From: Fusobacterium sp.
Lineage (GTDB): Bacteria > Fusobacteriota > Fusobacteriia > Fusobacteriales > Fusobacteriaceae
Direction: 5' to 3'
NCBI GenBank assembly: GCA_019416865.1
Contig: DXWL01000037.1
Location: forward strand, 4,753-18,912
DNA: 14,160 bases
Positions 1 to 7,404 of this stretch are shown here, one piece after another; within the stretch, counting starts at the first letter, position 1, and each line of letters begins with the position of its first letter. The notes beneath the pieces are model-generated. The model was not told where the DNA came from. It made no database searches and worked only from the letters and a program-made list of their open reading frames with translations. A program made the position numbers and the translations under genes.

Positions 1-583
1 TCCAATTTTTTTCATTTAAAATCGGATCACCAAACATTTTTAAAAATTGGAATTTAACTAATTTTTCAAGCTCAGAAAGTTGTTCTTTTTTCAATTTTAA
101 TAGTTTTTCACTATTTTCTAATTTTAAAATAATATTTTTTTGAATATTAATATCAGGAAGTAAAAACATTGTTTCTGATATTTGTTTTTTATTTATAGCT
201 TTAAAAGTACTTCCTGTTCCTTTTAAATTAAATTCATTTTCTTTATACTTCAAAATATAATATAAATATTTTTGAAGGACAATATCTTTTTTAGGAGTTA
301 TAGCACACAATCCTCTTCCTATACAACAAGAAGTTTTAGCAATATTTATCTTTCCAATAGGAGCTCTGACAGAAAGAAGTAAATCTTCTTCATTCGCTAC
401 TTTTATAGGTTTACTACAATAATATCTTAATTTTGGGTATAACTCTCCAAAATCTGCATTTCCTTGATAAAAAGGAATTCCATTTCCATCAATATTATAA
501 CTTGAAGAAATTGGTGATTGACCCATATTTATATCTGCACATTCTTCTAATTTAACTTTTTTCCATTCACTTTTATTCATCAT
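1..583 (-). CDS. hsdS: Type I restriction-modification specificity subunit HsdS, 5' part (cut by window edge)
   Basis: HsdS is the DNA-recognition subunit of a type I restriction-modification complex and sets the target of HsdM and HsdR. The minus-strand frame stays open to the window edge and gives the first 194 residues; a full HsdS is usually about 400. An N-terminal target-recognition domain covers about residues 1-145 and has the family's typical opening (MGQSPISSSYN, then GIPFYQGNADFG). A Lys/Glu/Leu-rich helix at about 148-180, expected to form the conserved coiled-coil spacer, ends in FQFLKMFGDP, a common HsdS junction before the second recognition domain. The start is one of two adjacent ATG codons. 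The one at 583 is preferred because AAGAG lies 9 nt upstream; 580 is the alternative. The gene overlaps the end of hsdM by 11 bp, which implies translational coupling. The recognised sequence cannot be read from this. Family call is firm. Confidence 0.88.
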   Translation of the reverse strand, partial: MMNKSEWKKVKLEECADINMGQSPISSSYNIDGNGIPFYQGNADFGELYPKLRYYCSKPIKVANEEDLLLSVRAPIGKINIAKTSCCIGRGLCAITPKKDIVLQKYLYYILKYKENEFNLKGTGSTFKAINKKQISETMFLLPDINIQKNIILKLENSEKLLKLKKEQLSELEKLVKFQFLKMFGDPILNEKNW

Positions 584-2057
584 CTAACATCACTCTTAAT
601 TCTGACATAGCTTTTTCAATCTCTTTTGAAAGATTATCAATACGCTCCATTATAATTTTAGGATCTTCATACTCTATTTTTTCATAAACAATCTCTTTAT
701 AACGATTGATTGAAAGATCATAATTATTTTCAACTATATCTTTTTTATCTACAAAGAAAGACTGTTCTGTCTTTGCTCTGTCCTCATTTTTATCTTCAAG
801 ATTATGAAAACGCTTTATTATATCTGGAATATCATTATCATTTATAGGATTTCTTTTATCATCTAAACTGAATCCGTCAGCCTTCATATCATAAAACCAA
901 ACTCTGTCTGTTCCCCCTGCTCCTGTTTTAGTAAATACAAGAATTGCAGTAGAAACTCCTGCATATGGCTTGAATACTCCTGAAGGCATAGATATAACTG
1001 CCTGAAGCTGATGATTTTCAATAAGCTCTTGACGAAGAGATTTGTGAGCCTTCGTAGTTCCAAATAAAACTCCATCAGGAACAATACAAGCACAACGCCC
1101 TCCTTTTTTCAACATACGAAGAAAAAGAGCCACAAAAAGAAGTTCTGTTTTTTTAGTACTGCATATCACTTTTAAATTATCATTAATGCCTTCAGAATCA
1201 ACTGTTCCCGTAAAAGGAGGATTTGCTAAAATTATGTCATAAGCATTGGAAACAGAATTTTCTTTTGAAACACTATCTTTATAATCAATATTTGGCTTTG
1301 TAATAGAATGAAGCATTAAGTTCATTGCAGAAATACGAAGCATAGTTCTGTCTGTATCAAAACCATTAAAACAATCTGAATCAAAATGTTCCCACTGTTC
1401 AGACGTCATTTTCATTTCATAATTTTTTCTGATATATTCTGCTGCTGAAACCAAGAATCCGGCTGTACCACACGCTGGGTCACATATTTTATCATCAGGA
1501 GAAGGAGCAAGAAGTTCAACCATCATCTCTCTTATATGTTTTGGTGTTCTAAACTGCCCATTTTGCCCTGCTGTTGCTAATTTTCCAAGCATATATTCAT
1601 AAAGATCTCCTTGTACATCAAGCCCTGTTAAATCATGAGTATAAAGATCTTCAAGTCCTGTTATTATTTTTTGTAAAACTTGTGGAGTAGGAATTAAAAA
1701 CATGGCATCTTCCATATATTTTGAAAAAGCTGTTTTTTCTTCATTTTTCTCCTCTGCTAAATTTTTTATAAAAGGAAAAACATCCTGCTGTATAATGCTG
1801 AAAATTTCTCTGGAATCTTTTTCTTTAAATTTGCTCCAACGCATTTTCTGTCCTTCAGCAGTCTGTGGAAATATTTTAGGTACAGATATTTTTAAATCAT
1901 TTTCCATAACTTCATTTTCAAGCTCTTTTTCATCTAAAGAACGAATAAACATTAGATAGGTAAGCTGTTCTATAACAGTTAAAGGATTGGTAATCCCTCC
2001 TGCCCAAAGATCAGTCCAAATTTTATCAATTTTATTTTTTATTTCTCCTGTTATCAT
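573..2057 (-). CDS. hsdM: Type I restriction-modification DNA methyltransferase subunit HsdM
   Basis: HsdM is the S-adenosylmethionine-dependent N6-adenine methyltransferase subunit of a type I system and works as a complex with HsdS. The protein is 494 residues, normal for the family. An N-terminal helical HsdM domain (about 1-140, starting at the ITGEIKNKIDKIWTDLW region) is followed by the methyltransferase core. SAM-binding motif I is DPACGTAGF at about 193-201, and catalytic motif IV is NPPF at about 279-282. The frame can be extended upstream to a TTG at 2090. The ATG at 2057 is preferred because GGAG sits 5 nt before it. The gene lies directly before hsdS in the usual hsdM-hsdS order. 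hsdR is not in the window and would be expected to the left. No frameshift or motif loss is visible, so the methyltransferase looks intact. Confidence 0.93.
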   Translation of the reverse strand: MITGEIKNKIDKIWTDLWAGGITNPLTVIEQLTYLMFIRSLDEKELENEVMENDLKISVPKIFPQTAEGQKMRWSKFKEKDSREIFSIIQQDVFPFIKNLAEEKNEEKTAFSKYMEDAMFLIPTPQVLQKIITGLEDLYTHDLTGLDVQGDLYEYMLGKLATAGQNGQFRTPKHIREMMVELLAPSPDDKICDPACGTAGFLVSAAEYIRKNYEMKMTSEQWEHFDSDCFNGFDTDRTMLRISAMNLMLHSITKPNIDYKDSVSKENSVSNAYDIILANPPFTGTVDSEGINDNLKVICSTKKTELLFVALFLRMLKKGGRCACIVPDGVLFGTTKAHKSLRQELIENHQLQAVISMPSGVFKPYAGVSTAILVFTKTGAGGTDRVWFYDMKADGFSLDDKRNPINDNDIPDIIKRFHNLEDKNEDRAKTEQSFFVDKKDIVENNYDLSINRYKEIVYEKIEYEDPKIIMERIDNLSKEIEKAMSELRVMLDDE

Positions 2058-2109
2058 TTTTTCTCCTACATTTATATTTATCTTTGTCAAATTTTAGTTT
2101 GTCATTTTT

Positions 2110-2115
2110 ATTATA
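2110..2115 (-). promoter_or_regulatory. Possible -10 element for hsdM
   Basis: On the minus strand this reads TATAAT, 52 nt upstream of the preferred hsdM ATG. No good -35 hexamer is found 17 nt further up (TAGAAA there), so the element rests on the -10 alone in very AT-rich DNA. It lies downstream of the terminator of the neighbouring regulator gene, so hsdM needs a promoter of its own about here. Confidence 0.3.
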
Positions 2116-2182
2116 TCATTTAAAAATAAAACTTTCTATAAAAATACTTAAAACTTTTAGAAAAAGATATTTCTTTAAAAGC

Positions 2183-2216
2183 AAAAAAGAACCTATATTA
2201 TGTATAAGGTCCTTTT
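2183..2216 (-). terminator. Rho-independent terminator of the XRE regulator gene
   Basis: On the minus strand AAAAGGACCT pairs with AGGTTCTTTT (10 bp including one G-U) around an AT-rich loop of about 14 nt. The 3' arm runs straight into a T-run (TTTTTT, a GC pair, then TTTT). It begins 7 nt after the stop codon of the regulator gene. It separates that gene from hsdM on the same strand, so the two are probably not one operon. Confidence 0.75.
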
Positions 2217-2222
2217 AAAAAT

Positions 2223-2984
2223 CTAACTATTCAGAAAGTTTTTTGATATTGTTTTAACATAGCATTTTAAAGCTTCTCTTTTAAGACGAAATCTATCTGA
2301 TTTATTTACATATGGACTATCAAAAAGAAGATTTATAATTCCTATAGATTTATTAAATTCATTTAACTCTTCCTGACTAAACTCAAATTTCTCTTTTTCT
2401 CCATTCTTAAAATAATGAAGAATAACTTTATTTGTATTTATTATATCAAAATAAATTTCCTGTCCAGAATCCAAAACAACATCAGCTTTCACTGTCATCT
2501 CTTTTACAGATTTTTCTTGTAAAATATTTTTTTCTTTTTCAAGAATTTCTTTTGTTGTTTTTAGTATCTTGGCAAATTTTCCTATTTTTGATTGTGGAAT
2601 ATTTTCAAGTCCTGCTTCTATAAGCTCAATTTTTTTCTTAGATTTATAACCTATTTTTTCTGAAAGTTCTTCCTGTGATAAACCAAGTTCCTCTCTCAAC
2701 CTTTTTACAATATTTACTTCTTCTTGTTTTTCACTCTGATAAAAAATTTCTTCTGTTTCAAGCTTTGCACCAATGAGATCAGAAATATAATTAAGACTTA
2801 TATTAAATATTTTTGTATAAGCTGAAAGATATGTTCCTGTTGGAGTTTCTGCTCCACTTTCCCAACTAGAAATAATTTTTTCATCTGTATCCAGTCCAAA
2901 TTCTTTATTAAAAATATTTGAAAGCTCCTTTTTAGAAAAATTTTTTTCTAACCTTAGAGTTCTCAATATGCCATTTTTACTCAA
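2223..2984 (-). CDS. Tandem helix-turn-helix (XRE/Cro-type) transcriptional regulator
   Basis: This 253-residue protein appears to carry two XRE-type helix-turn-helix domains. The first is at about residues 6-71 (ILRTLRLEKNFSKKEL, with an insertion before IISSWESGAETP). The second, more canonical one is at about 92-149 (VKRLREELGLSQEELSEKIGY). The remaining 100 residues are a mixed beta/helical C-terminal region (about 158-253) that I do not recognise. The start is TTG at 2984, chosen because a perfect AGGAGG lies 8 nt upstream. It is transcribed from its own promoter and ends in its own terminator. It could control the downstream hsdM-hsdS genes, the divergent transporter operon, or only itself; the sequence does not decide. 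The DNA-binding call is firm and the target is unknown. Confidence 0.8.
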   Translation of the reverse strand: MSKNGILRTLRLEKNFSKKELSNIFNKEFGLDTDEKIISSWESGAETPTGTYLSAYTKIFNISLNYISDLIGAKLETEEIFYQSEKQEEVNIVKRLREELGLSQEELSEKIGYKSKKKIELIEAGLENIPQSKIGKFAKILKTTKEILEKEKNILQEKSVKEMTVKADVVLDSGQEIYFDIINTNKVILHYFKNGEKEKFEFSQEELNEFNKSIGIINLLFDSPYVNKSDRFRLKREALKCYVKTISKNFLNS

Positions 2985-3017
2985 CTCTAGTACCTCCTGA
3001 TTTTTAACACGCCTAAT

Positions 3018-3046
3018 ATTTTACTATTTTATAAAATAAAAATCAA
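3018..3046 (-). promoter_or_regulatory. Promoter of the XRE regulator gene
   Basis: On the minus strand TTGATT (3041-3046) is separated by 17 nt from TAAAAT (3018-3023), about 25 nt before the AGGAGG and TTG start. The spacer contains a perfect 12-bp AT-only palindrome, ATTTTATAAAAT (3026-3037). That palindrome could be an autoregulatory site, but it is low in information. Confidence 0.6.
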
Positions 3047-3076
3047 ACAAAAAGAAAATCCTTTTCTATTTATGTT

Positions 3077-3106
3077 TTTTACTGTACAATTAATTGTGCA
3101 GTAAAA
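3077..3106. promoter_or_regulatory. 30-bp palindromic operator over the transporter promoter
   Basis: A 30-bp inverted repeat centred between 3091 and 3092 has one mismatched pair. Its arms read TTTTACTGTACAATT and AATTGTGCAGTAAAA. A predicted plus-strand promoter lies on it: TTTACT (3078-3083), 18 nt, then TAAAAT (3102-3107). The dyad therefore covers the promoter almost end to end. It is followed by A-rich DNA on both strands, so it is not a terminator. The bound regulator is unknown; a metal- or haem-responsive repressor would fit the downstream genes, and the divergent XRE protein is also possible. Confidence 0.6.
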
Positions 3107-3129
3107 TAAAATTAGATTTGAGGAAAATA

Positions 3130-4014
3130 ATGAAAAAAATTATACTAACAATATTTTTTATGGTAAATAGTTTTGTTTTTTCTATCTCCATAGAAGGAAA
3201 CAGAGCTGTTGATAGTTTCGGCAATTCTGTACCTTTGAAAAAATATGAAAGAGTTGTAGTTTGTGATCCATCTGCAGTAGAAATTTTTTATCTTATTGGA
3301 GGAGAAAAAAATATTGCAGGAATAGCAAGAACAAAGATAAACAAAATCTACCCTGAAAAAGAAACAGAAAAACTTATCTCTGTAGGTACAATTACAAGAC
3401 CTTCAACAGAAAAGATTTTAGAGCTAAATCCTGATCTTGTGATTCTTAATCCTATGGGAACAAAGATAGAATCTTTCTTAAAAGAATACAATATTCCATA
3501 TTTTGTTGACCGTTCTGTTACCTTTGAAGAGATATTCTTAAAAACAAAAATCTACGGAATATTCACAGGACAGGAAGAAAATGCAGAAAAAATTATCTCT
3601 GAAAAAAGAGAAAAGATTGAAAAAATAAAAAATGAAGCAAAAAAAGAAAACAGAAATCTAAAAGGGATAATCTTATACTCAGCTTCTCCTATGACTTCTT
3701 TTGGAGCTGATACAATCCCAGCAGAAATTTTGAAGCTTCTTAAAATTGAAAATCCTGCTGATAAATATATGGGAAAAAGTAAAATTCTTTCATCAGAGAT
3801 GATTTTAGAAGAAAATCCCGATATTATAATAGGAACAATGAAAATAAAATCTATAGAAGATCTTGTAAGAAGCAATGAATTTTTAAAATACACAAAAGCT
3901 TATAAAAACAGAAATATCTATGTGTTTGAATCTGATAAAATTCTCCGTGCTACACCAAGAATCACTGATGGAATAGAAGAGATTTACGAGGTAATAAAAA
4001 ATGTTAAAAAATAA
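3130..4014 (+). CDS. Periplasmic substrate-binding protein of the FepB/BtuF (Peripla_BP_2) type
   Basis: The product is a 294-residue cluster-A-type binding protein of the family that captures iron-siderophores, haem or cobalamin. It opens with a typical signal peptide: Lys-Lys, a hydrophobic core ILTIFFMVNSFVF, and a small-residue region near 18-20. There is no lipobox Cys, so a soluble periplasmic protein in a diderm is expected. The N-terminal lobe has the family pattern VVVCDPSAVEIFYLIGG (about 42-58) and PSTEKILELNPDLVI (about 91-105). A long Lys/Glu-rich helix (about 150-180) links it to the second lobe, which contains ILEENPDIIIG. The frame opens earlier at a TTG (3094), but ATG 3130 is chosen because GAGG lies 6 nt before it and the signal peptide starts there. 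The last 14 bp overlap the next gene. The ligand cannot be told from sequence; iron-siderophore, haem and corrinoid are all open. Confidence 0.85.
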   Translation: MKKIILTIFFMVNSFVFSISIEGNRAVDSFGNSVPLKKYERVVVCDPSAVEIFYLIGGEKNIAGIARTKINKIYPEKETEKLISVGTITRPSTEKILELNPDLVILNPMGTKIESFLKEYNIPYFVDRSVTFEEIFLKTKIYGIFTGQEENAEKIISEKREKIEKIKNEAKKENRNLKGIILYSASPMTSFGADTIPAEILKLLKIENPADKYMGKSKILSSEMILEENPDIIIGTMKIKSIEDLVRSNEFLKYTKAYKNRNIYVFESDKILRATPRITDGIEEIYEVIKNVKK

Positions 4015-5749
4015 ACTGAAAGAAAATATTATTATAAAATATTACAGCCGTGAGAAAAAACTTCTTTTTATATTTATAGTTTTCAATCTCATTGTAACTG
4101 TTCTAGATTTATCTGCACCTCTTGTAGTGAAAAGTATAATTGATAAATCTATACCTTCAAAAAATATCCATGAGCTTCTTATTCTTATACTTTTTGCTCT
4201 CTCTCTTTATGGAGCAAGAACTTTTTTTGCTGTTCTTACGTTCAGCAGAGGACAGCTTATGGGAAACAAAATAAAATATCACATGAGAAACGATCTGTTC
4301 TCGCATTTTCTGAAACAATCCCACAGCTTTTTTAATAAAAAAGAGAGCGGGGAACTTATCTCAAGAATTACAGGAGATTTGGAAAGCTCCTCTGCTCTTT
4401 TATACAGAGGGCTTCAAGATCTTTTAGCTTCAGGAGGTTCTCTTGTTGGAGGATTTTTTCTTATGTTTTTATACAGTCCTCTTCTTGCTTGTATTACCTT
4501 TACCCCTTTTCCATTGGGACTTATTTTTGTTTACACAAAAAATAAAAAGATGAAGACTGGATATAGAGAGATAAGAAAGAAAAACAGTTCTCTTACTGTT
4601 GTTATACATGAAATGTTTAGGGTGATTCTTTTCTTAAAAGACAATCTTCTTGAAAAAACAGCCTACAAAAGATTTTTAAAAGCTAATGATAATCTTTTAA
4701 ATTCTGAAAAAGCTAATTTTTTAAATGTTGGGATTTTTATGTCAGGAGTTACTTTCTATGTTCATCTCACTCAGCTTATTTTAATTGGAGCAGGGGGAGT
4801 CTTATATATTCATGGGAAAATTAGTATTGGAATAATTGTATCTTTCCTTCTTCTGGTTGACAGGTTTAAGGTTTCCCTTATAAAACTTGCAGGGCTTACT
4901 GATACATATCAAAAGGGAACAGCAGGAATAAGACGGTTTAAAGATATGCTTGAATCAGATTTTACTCTTCCTCAAGGAGATAAAAATATCGGCAGTGAAT
5001 TTCAATCTCTTGTTTTTGAAAATGTGGGATTTTCATATTCTCAAGATATCCCTGTTTTAAAAAATATAAATTTTGAAATAAAAAGAGGAGAAAAAATAGC
5101 TGTTGTGGGAAGAAGCGGAGCAGGAAAAACAACTCTTATGAACCTTATAAAAAGAAATTATTTAGCAGATACAGGAAATATTTTTATAAACAACATAAAC
5201 TATCGTGATACAAACCACAAAAATATTCTCTCTCTTATGGGGATTATTGAGCAGAAAGAAAATATTTTAAACGACACTGTTTTTAATAATATTGCTATTG
5301 TAAAAGAAAATGCCCAAAAAGATGAGGTAATTCTTGCTGCTGAAAAAGCTTTTATCCATAATATGATTGATTCTCTTCCTGAAAAATATGATACCCTTTT
5401 GGGAAGCGGCGGCACTCTTTTAAGCACAGGACAATATCAAAGAATTGCTCTTGCAAGAATTTTTCTGAAAAATCCTGAAATAATTGTTCTTGATGAGGCT
5501 ATGTCAGGACTTGATAACGCCTCTGAAAATATTATTTTAAAAAATATAGAAACCTCTTTTAAAAACAAGACTGTGATTGCTGTTACTCACAGATTATCTG
5601 CTGTAAAAGCTTTTGATAAAATCATTGTTCTTGGAAAAAATGGAATAGAAGAAGTGGGAACTTATGAAGAACTAATGAAAAAAGAGGGGGAATTTTTCCA
5701 CATACAAAAAGGCATGGAATTAAATTCCACGCCTATAAATTCTGTTTAA
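4001..5749 (+). CDS. ABC transporter half-molecule, exporter fold (fused membrane domain and ATPase)
   Basis: This 582-residue protein joins a membrane domain (about 1-310, six predicted helices beginning with the stretch around 21-48) to an ATP-binding domain (about 335-570). It should act as a homodimer in the inner membrane. Walker A is GRSGAGKT (370-377), the Q-loop Gln is near 418, the signature is LSTGQ (474-478), Walker B is IIVLDE (494-499), the D-loop is SGLD, and the switch His is 530. LSTGQ differs from the usual LSGGQ at the third residue; all other catalytic elements are present. Its ATG lies inside the end of the binding-protein gene, with GAGG 9 nt upstream, so the two are translationally coupled. 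By family it resembles multidrug/lipid exporters. The partner gene raises the possibility of an importer with an exporter fold, as in YbtPQ or IrtAB. Direction and substrate are unproven. Confidence 0.88.
   Translation: MLKNKLKENIIIKYYSREKKLLFIFIVFNLIVTVLDLSAPLVVKSIIDKSIPSKNIHELLILILFALSLYGARTFFAVLTFSRGQLMGNKIKYHMRNDLFSHFLKQSHSFFNKKESGELISRITGDLESSSALLYRGLQDLLASGGSLVGGFFLMFLYSPLLACITFTPFPLGLIFVYTKNKKMKTGYREIRKKNSSLTVVIHEMFRVILFLKDNLLEKTAYKRFLKANDNLLNSEKANFLNVGIFMSGVTFYVHLTQLILIGAGGVLYIHGKISIGIIVSFLLLVDRFKVSLIKLAGLTDTYQKGTAGIRRFKDMLESDFTLPQGDKNIGSEFQSLVFENVGFSYSQDIPVLKNINFEIKRGEKIAVVGRSGAGKTTLMNLIKRNYLADTGNIFINNINYRDTNHKNILSLMGIIEQKENILNDTVFNNIAIVKENAQKDEVILAAEKAFIHNMIDSLPEKYDTLLGSGGTLLSTGQYQRIALARIFLKNPEIIVLDEAMSGLDNASENIILKNIETSFKNKTVIAVTHRLSAVKAFDKIIVLGKNGIEEVGTYEELMKKEGEFFHIQKGMELNSTPINSV
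5706..5733 (-). terminator. malQ terminator lying inside the convergent gene overlap
   Basis: On the minus strand GGCGTGGAATT pairs with AATTCCATGCC (23-nt near-perfect palindrome at 5711-5733, one G-U) and is followed by TTTTT (5706-5710). The malQ stop codon is in the hairpin centre, so the stem is made of the last malQ codons. The same bases encode the C-terminus of the ABC protein on the plus strand, where no T-run follows. It is therefore expected to terminate malQ only. Confidence 0.75.
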
Positions 5750-7228
5750 ATCTCTGTAATATTTTTTATCTATGTTGGAAAGGGCTTCTTCTGTAATACG
5801 GAAAGCCCAGTTTCCTTCTGCTACTCCAGGTTTGTTCATCTTTGTATCACTTCCAAAACCACACAGATCTTGAATTGGAACTATTGTAAGAGAAGCTGTA
5901 CTCTGCCAAAGTGTTCTTATAACTGCACGGCATGGCTCACTGTAATATCCTCCCTCTCCCCAATCTTTTCCTGTAAAATTGCAATACTCAAGAGCTGTCT
6001 GTCTGTTTTCTTCTGAAGCTTCCCAAAGCCAACCAAGAATTGTATTATTATCGTGTGTTCCTGTATAAGCAATCACATTTTTTTCATAGTTATGAGGAAG
6101 ATGAATGCTGTCTTTATCTCCTATAAAAGCAAACTGCATAACTCTCATTCCGGGAAGCTTTGTTTCCTCAAGAAGTTTACATACATCTTCATCTATATCT
6201 CCCAAATCTTCTGCAATTATCTGTGAGCTGTTAAATTTTTTCATAATCACATTGAAAAAATCCATACCAGGCCCTTTTACCCAACTTCCGCTTTTAGCAG
6301 TAGAAGCTCCAAAAGGTACAGCCCAATAAGCAGAAAATCCTCTGAAGTGATCAATCCTTACCATATCAAAAATTTTAAGAGAGTTTTCAATTCTTGCTGT
6401 CCACCACTTGTAGTTTTCCTCTTTCATAAGTTCCCAGTTGTAAAGAGGATTTCCCCACAGCTGTCCCTCTTCCGAAAAATAATCTGGGGGAACACCTGCC
6501 ACAAGTTTTGGTGAACCATCTTCAGAAAGGGAAAACAGTTCACGAGAAGCCCACACATCAGAACTTTCCAATGAAACATAGATAGGCATATCACCTATCA
6601 TCTTTATTCCCTGCTCATTTATCTCTTTTTTTGTTTGTGCCCATTGAGAATAAAATTCAAATTGTAAAAATTCATGATACAACACATCTTCTGCATATTG
6701 TATCATTGCCTCTGCCACAGCTTCTCTTTCATGGAATTTTAAACCTTTATCCTCCCAATCATACCAATCTTTTCCTCCTGCTTTTTCACGAAGAGTCATA
6801 TACAGGGCATAGTCTGGAAGCCAGTGAATATTTTTTTCACAAAAATCATAAATAAGTTTTTTATAGTTTTCATCTATTCTTCTATAAGCTTTATGGAAAA
6901 CTTTCTCTCTTGAAGTTTCCAGCCAATTAAAATCTACAAAATATGGATTTGGATTTTTACTTTCTTTCAGCTCCTCCTGTGTAAGAAGCCCTTTCTCTGC
7001 CAAAATTTCCAAATTTATAAAGTATGGATTTCCTGCAAAAGCAGAAAAACTTTTATAAGGTGAGTTACATTTATCAGTTGTTGAAAATGGAAGAGTCTGC
7101 CAATAAGACATTCCCATATCTTTTAATAATTTAGAAAATTCAACTGCCTCTTTCCCAAAATTTCCTATCCCGTATTTTCCCGGAAGAGATGAGATATGAA
7201 GCAGTACACCTCCTGAACGATTTATCAT
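5720..7228 (-). CDS. malQ: 4-alpha-glucanotransferase (amylomaltase, GH77)
   Basis: MalQ is a cytoplasmic disproportionating enzyme that transfers alpha-1,4-glucan segments between maltooligosaccharides and releases glucose, used in maltodextrin or glycogen metabolism. The 502-residue product matches the compact bacterial GH77 length and opens with the family signature SGGVLLHISSLPGKYGIGNFG. The catalytic nucleophile is Asp293 in MVRIDHFRGF, the acid/base is Glu340 in IIAEDLGD, and the third carboxylate is Asp393 in GTHDNN. Three starts are possible: TTG 7237, ATG 7234 and ATG 7228. ATG 7228 is preferred because AAAGG sits 9 nt upstream and the product then begins MINRSGG, as is common in the family. 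The gene stands alone on the minus strand. It converges on the ABC gene with a 30-bp overlap and has its own promoter and terminator. No other maltose gene is nearby. Confidence 0.95.
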   Translation of the reverse strand: MINRSGGVLLHISSLPGKYGIGNFGKEAVEFSKLLKDMGMSYWQTLPFSTTDKCNSPYKSFSAFAGNPYFINLEILAEKGLLTQEELKESKNPNPYFVDFNWLETSREKVFHKAYRRIDENYKKLIYDFCEKNIHWLPDYALYMTLREKAGGKDWYDWEDKGLKFHEREAVAEAMIQYAEDVLYHEFLQFEFYSQWAQTKKEINEQGIKMIGDMPIYVSLESSDVWASRELFSLSEDGSPKLVAGVPPDYFSEEGQLWGNPLYNWELMKEENYKWWTARIENSLKIFDMVRIDHFRGFSAYWAVPFGASTAKSGSWVKGPGMDFFNVIMKKFNSSQIIAEDLGDIDEDVCKLLEETKLPGMRVMQFAFIGDKDSIHLPHNYEKNVIAYTGTHDNNTILGWLWEASEENRQTALEYCNFTGKDWGEGGYYSEPCRAVIRTLWQSTASLTIVPIQDLCGFGSDTKMNKPGVAEGNWAFRITEEALSNIDKKYYRDLNRIYRRGI

Positions 7229-7276
7229 AAACATCAACCTTTCTCTTTTAAAATATTTTTTTTATTTCATATATAT

Positions 7277-7305
7277 AATATAGCAAATCAGAAAAAATTA
7301 AGCAA
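7277..7305 (-). promoter_or_regulatory. Predicted malQ promoter
   Basis: On the minus strand TTGCTT (7300-7305) is followed after 17 nt by TATATT (7277-7282), about 49 nt before the malQ start. A copy of the TTCWCAT-TTGTAT motif (7305-7322, same strand) touches the -35 element, which places any protein bound there against the promoter. Confidence 0.55.
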
Positions 7306-7386
7306 TACAATCTCAATGTGAATTTTTAAAATAAAAATTTATACAAGGGTAATGAGAATAAAATATTTTTCACATCTCTCTTGTAT
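7305..7386. repeat. Three copies of the 18-bp motif TTCWCATTnCYMTTGTAT between malQ and marR
   Basis: Copies are at 7305-7322 (minus, TTCACATTGAGATTGTAT), 7341-7358 (minus, TTCTCATTACCCTTGTAT) and 7369-7386 (plus, TTCACATCTCTCTTGTAT). All share TTC-W-CAT and a final TTGTAT. The second and third face each other, and their TTGTAT ends are part of a perfect 12-bp inverted repeat, AATTTATACAAG / CTTGTATAAATT (7336-7347 / 7380-7391). The two minus copies are oriented towards malQ and the plus copy towards marR. Two further copies occur upstream of gshAB. Most likely a regulatory binding site; the protein is unknown. Confidence 0.65.
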
Positions 7387-7404
7387 AAATTATAAAAAAT
7401 TTTA

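Noticed and set aside
2058..2090. N-terminal extension of HsdM from a TTG at 2090
   Set aside because: The ATG at 2057 has GGAG 5 nt upstream and gives the usual HsdM N-terminus. The TTGACA made by the TTG region has no -10 at the right distance.
2432..2623. Plus-strand hydrophobic small frame opposite the XRE gene
   Set aside because: Its Leu/Phe/Ser richness is what Lys/Glu-rich coding gives on the opposite strand, and it has no ribosome site.
3083..3102. LexA (SOS) box, because the palindrome contains CTGT and CAG
   Set aside because: The LexA site has CTGT and ACAG separated by 8 bp; here the arms are 12 bp apart and the dyad is longer, so the resemblance is superficial.
3094..3129. N-terminal extension of the binding protein from a TTG at 3094
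   Set aside because: It would start inside the palindrome, lacks a ribosome site, and would bury the signal peptide; ATG 3130 has GAGG 6 nt upstream.
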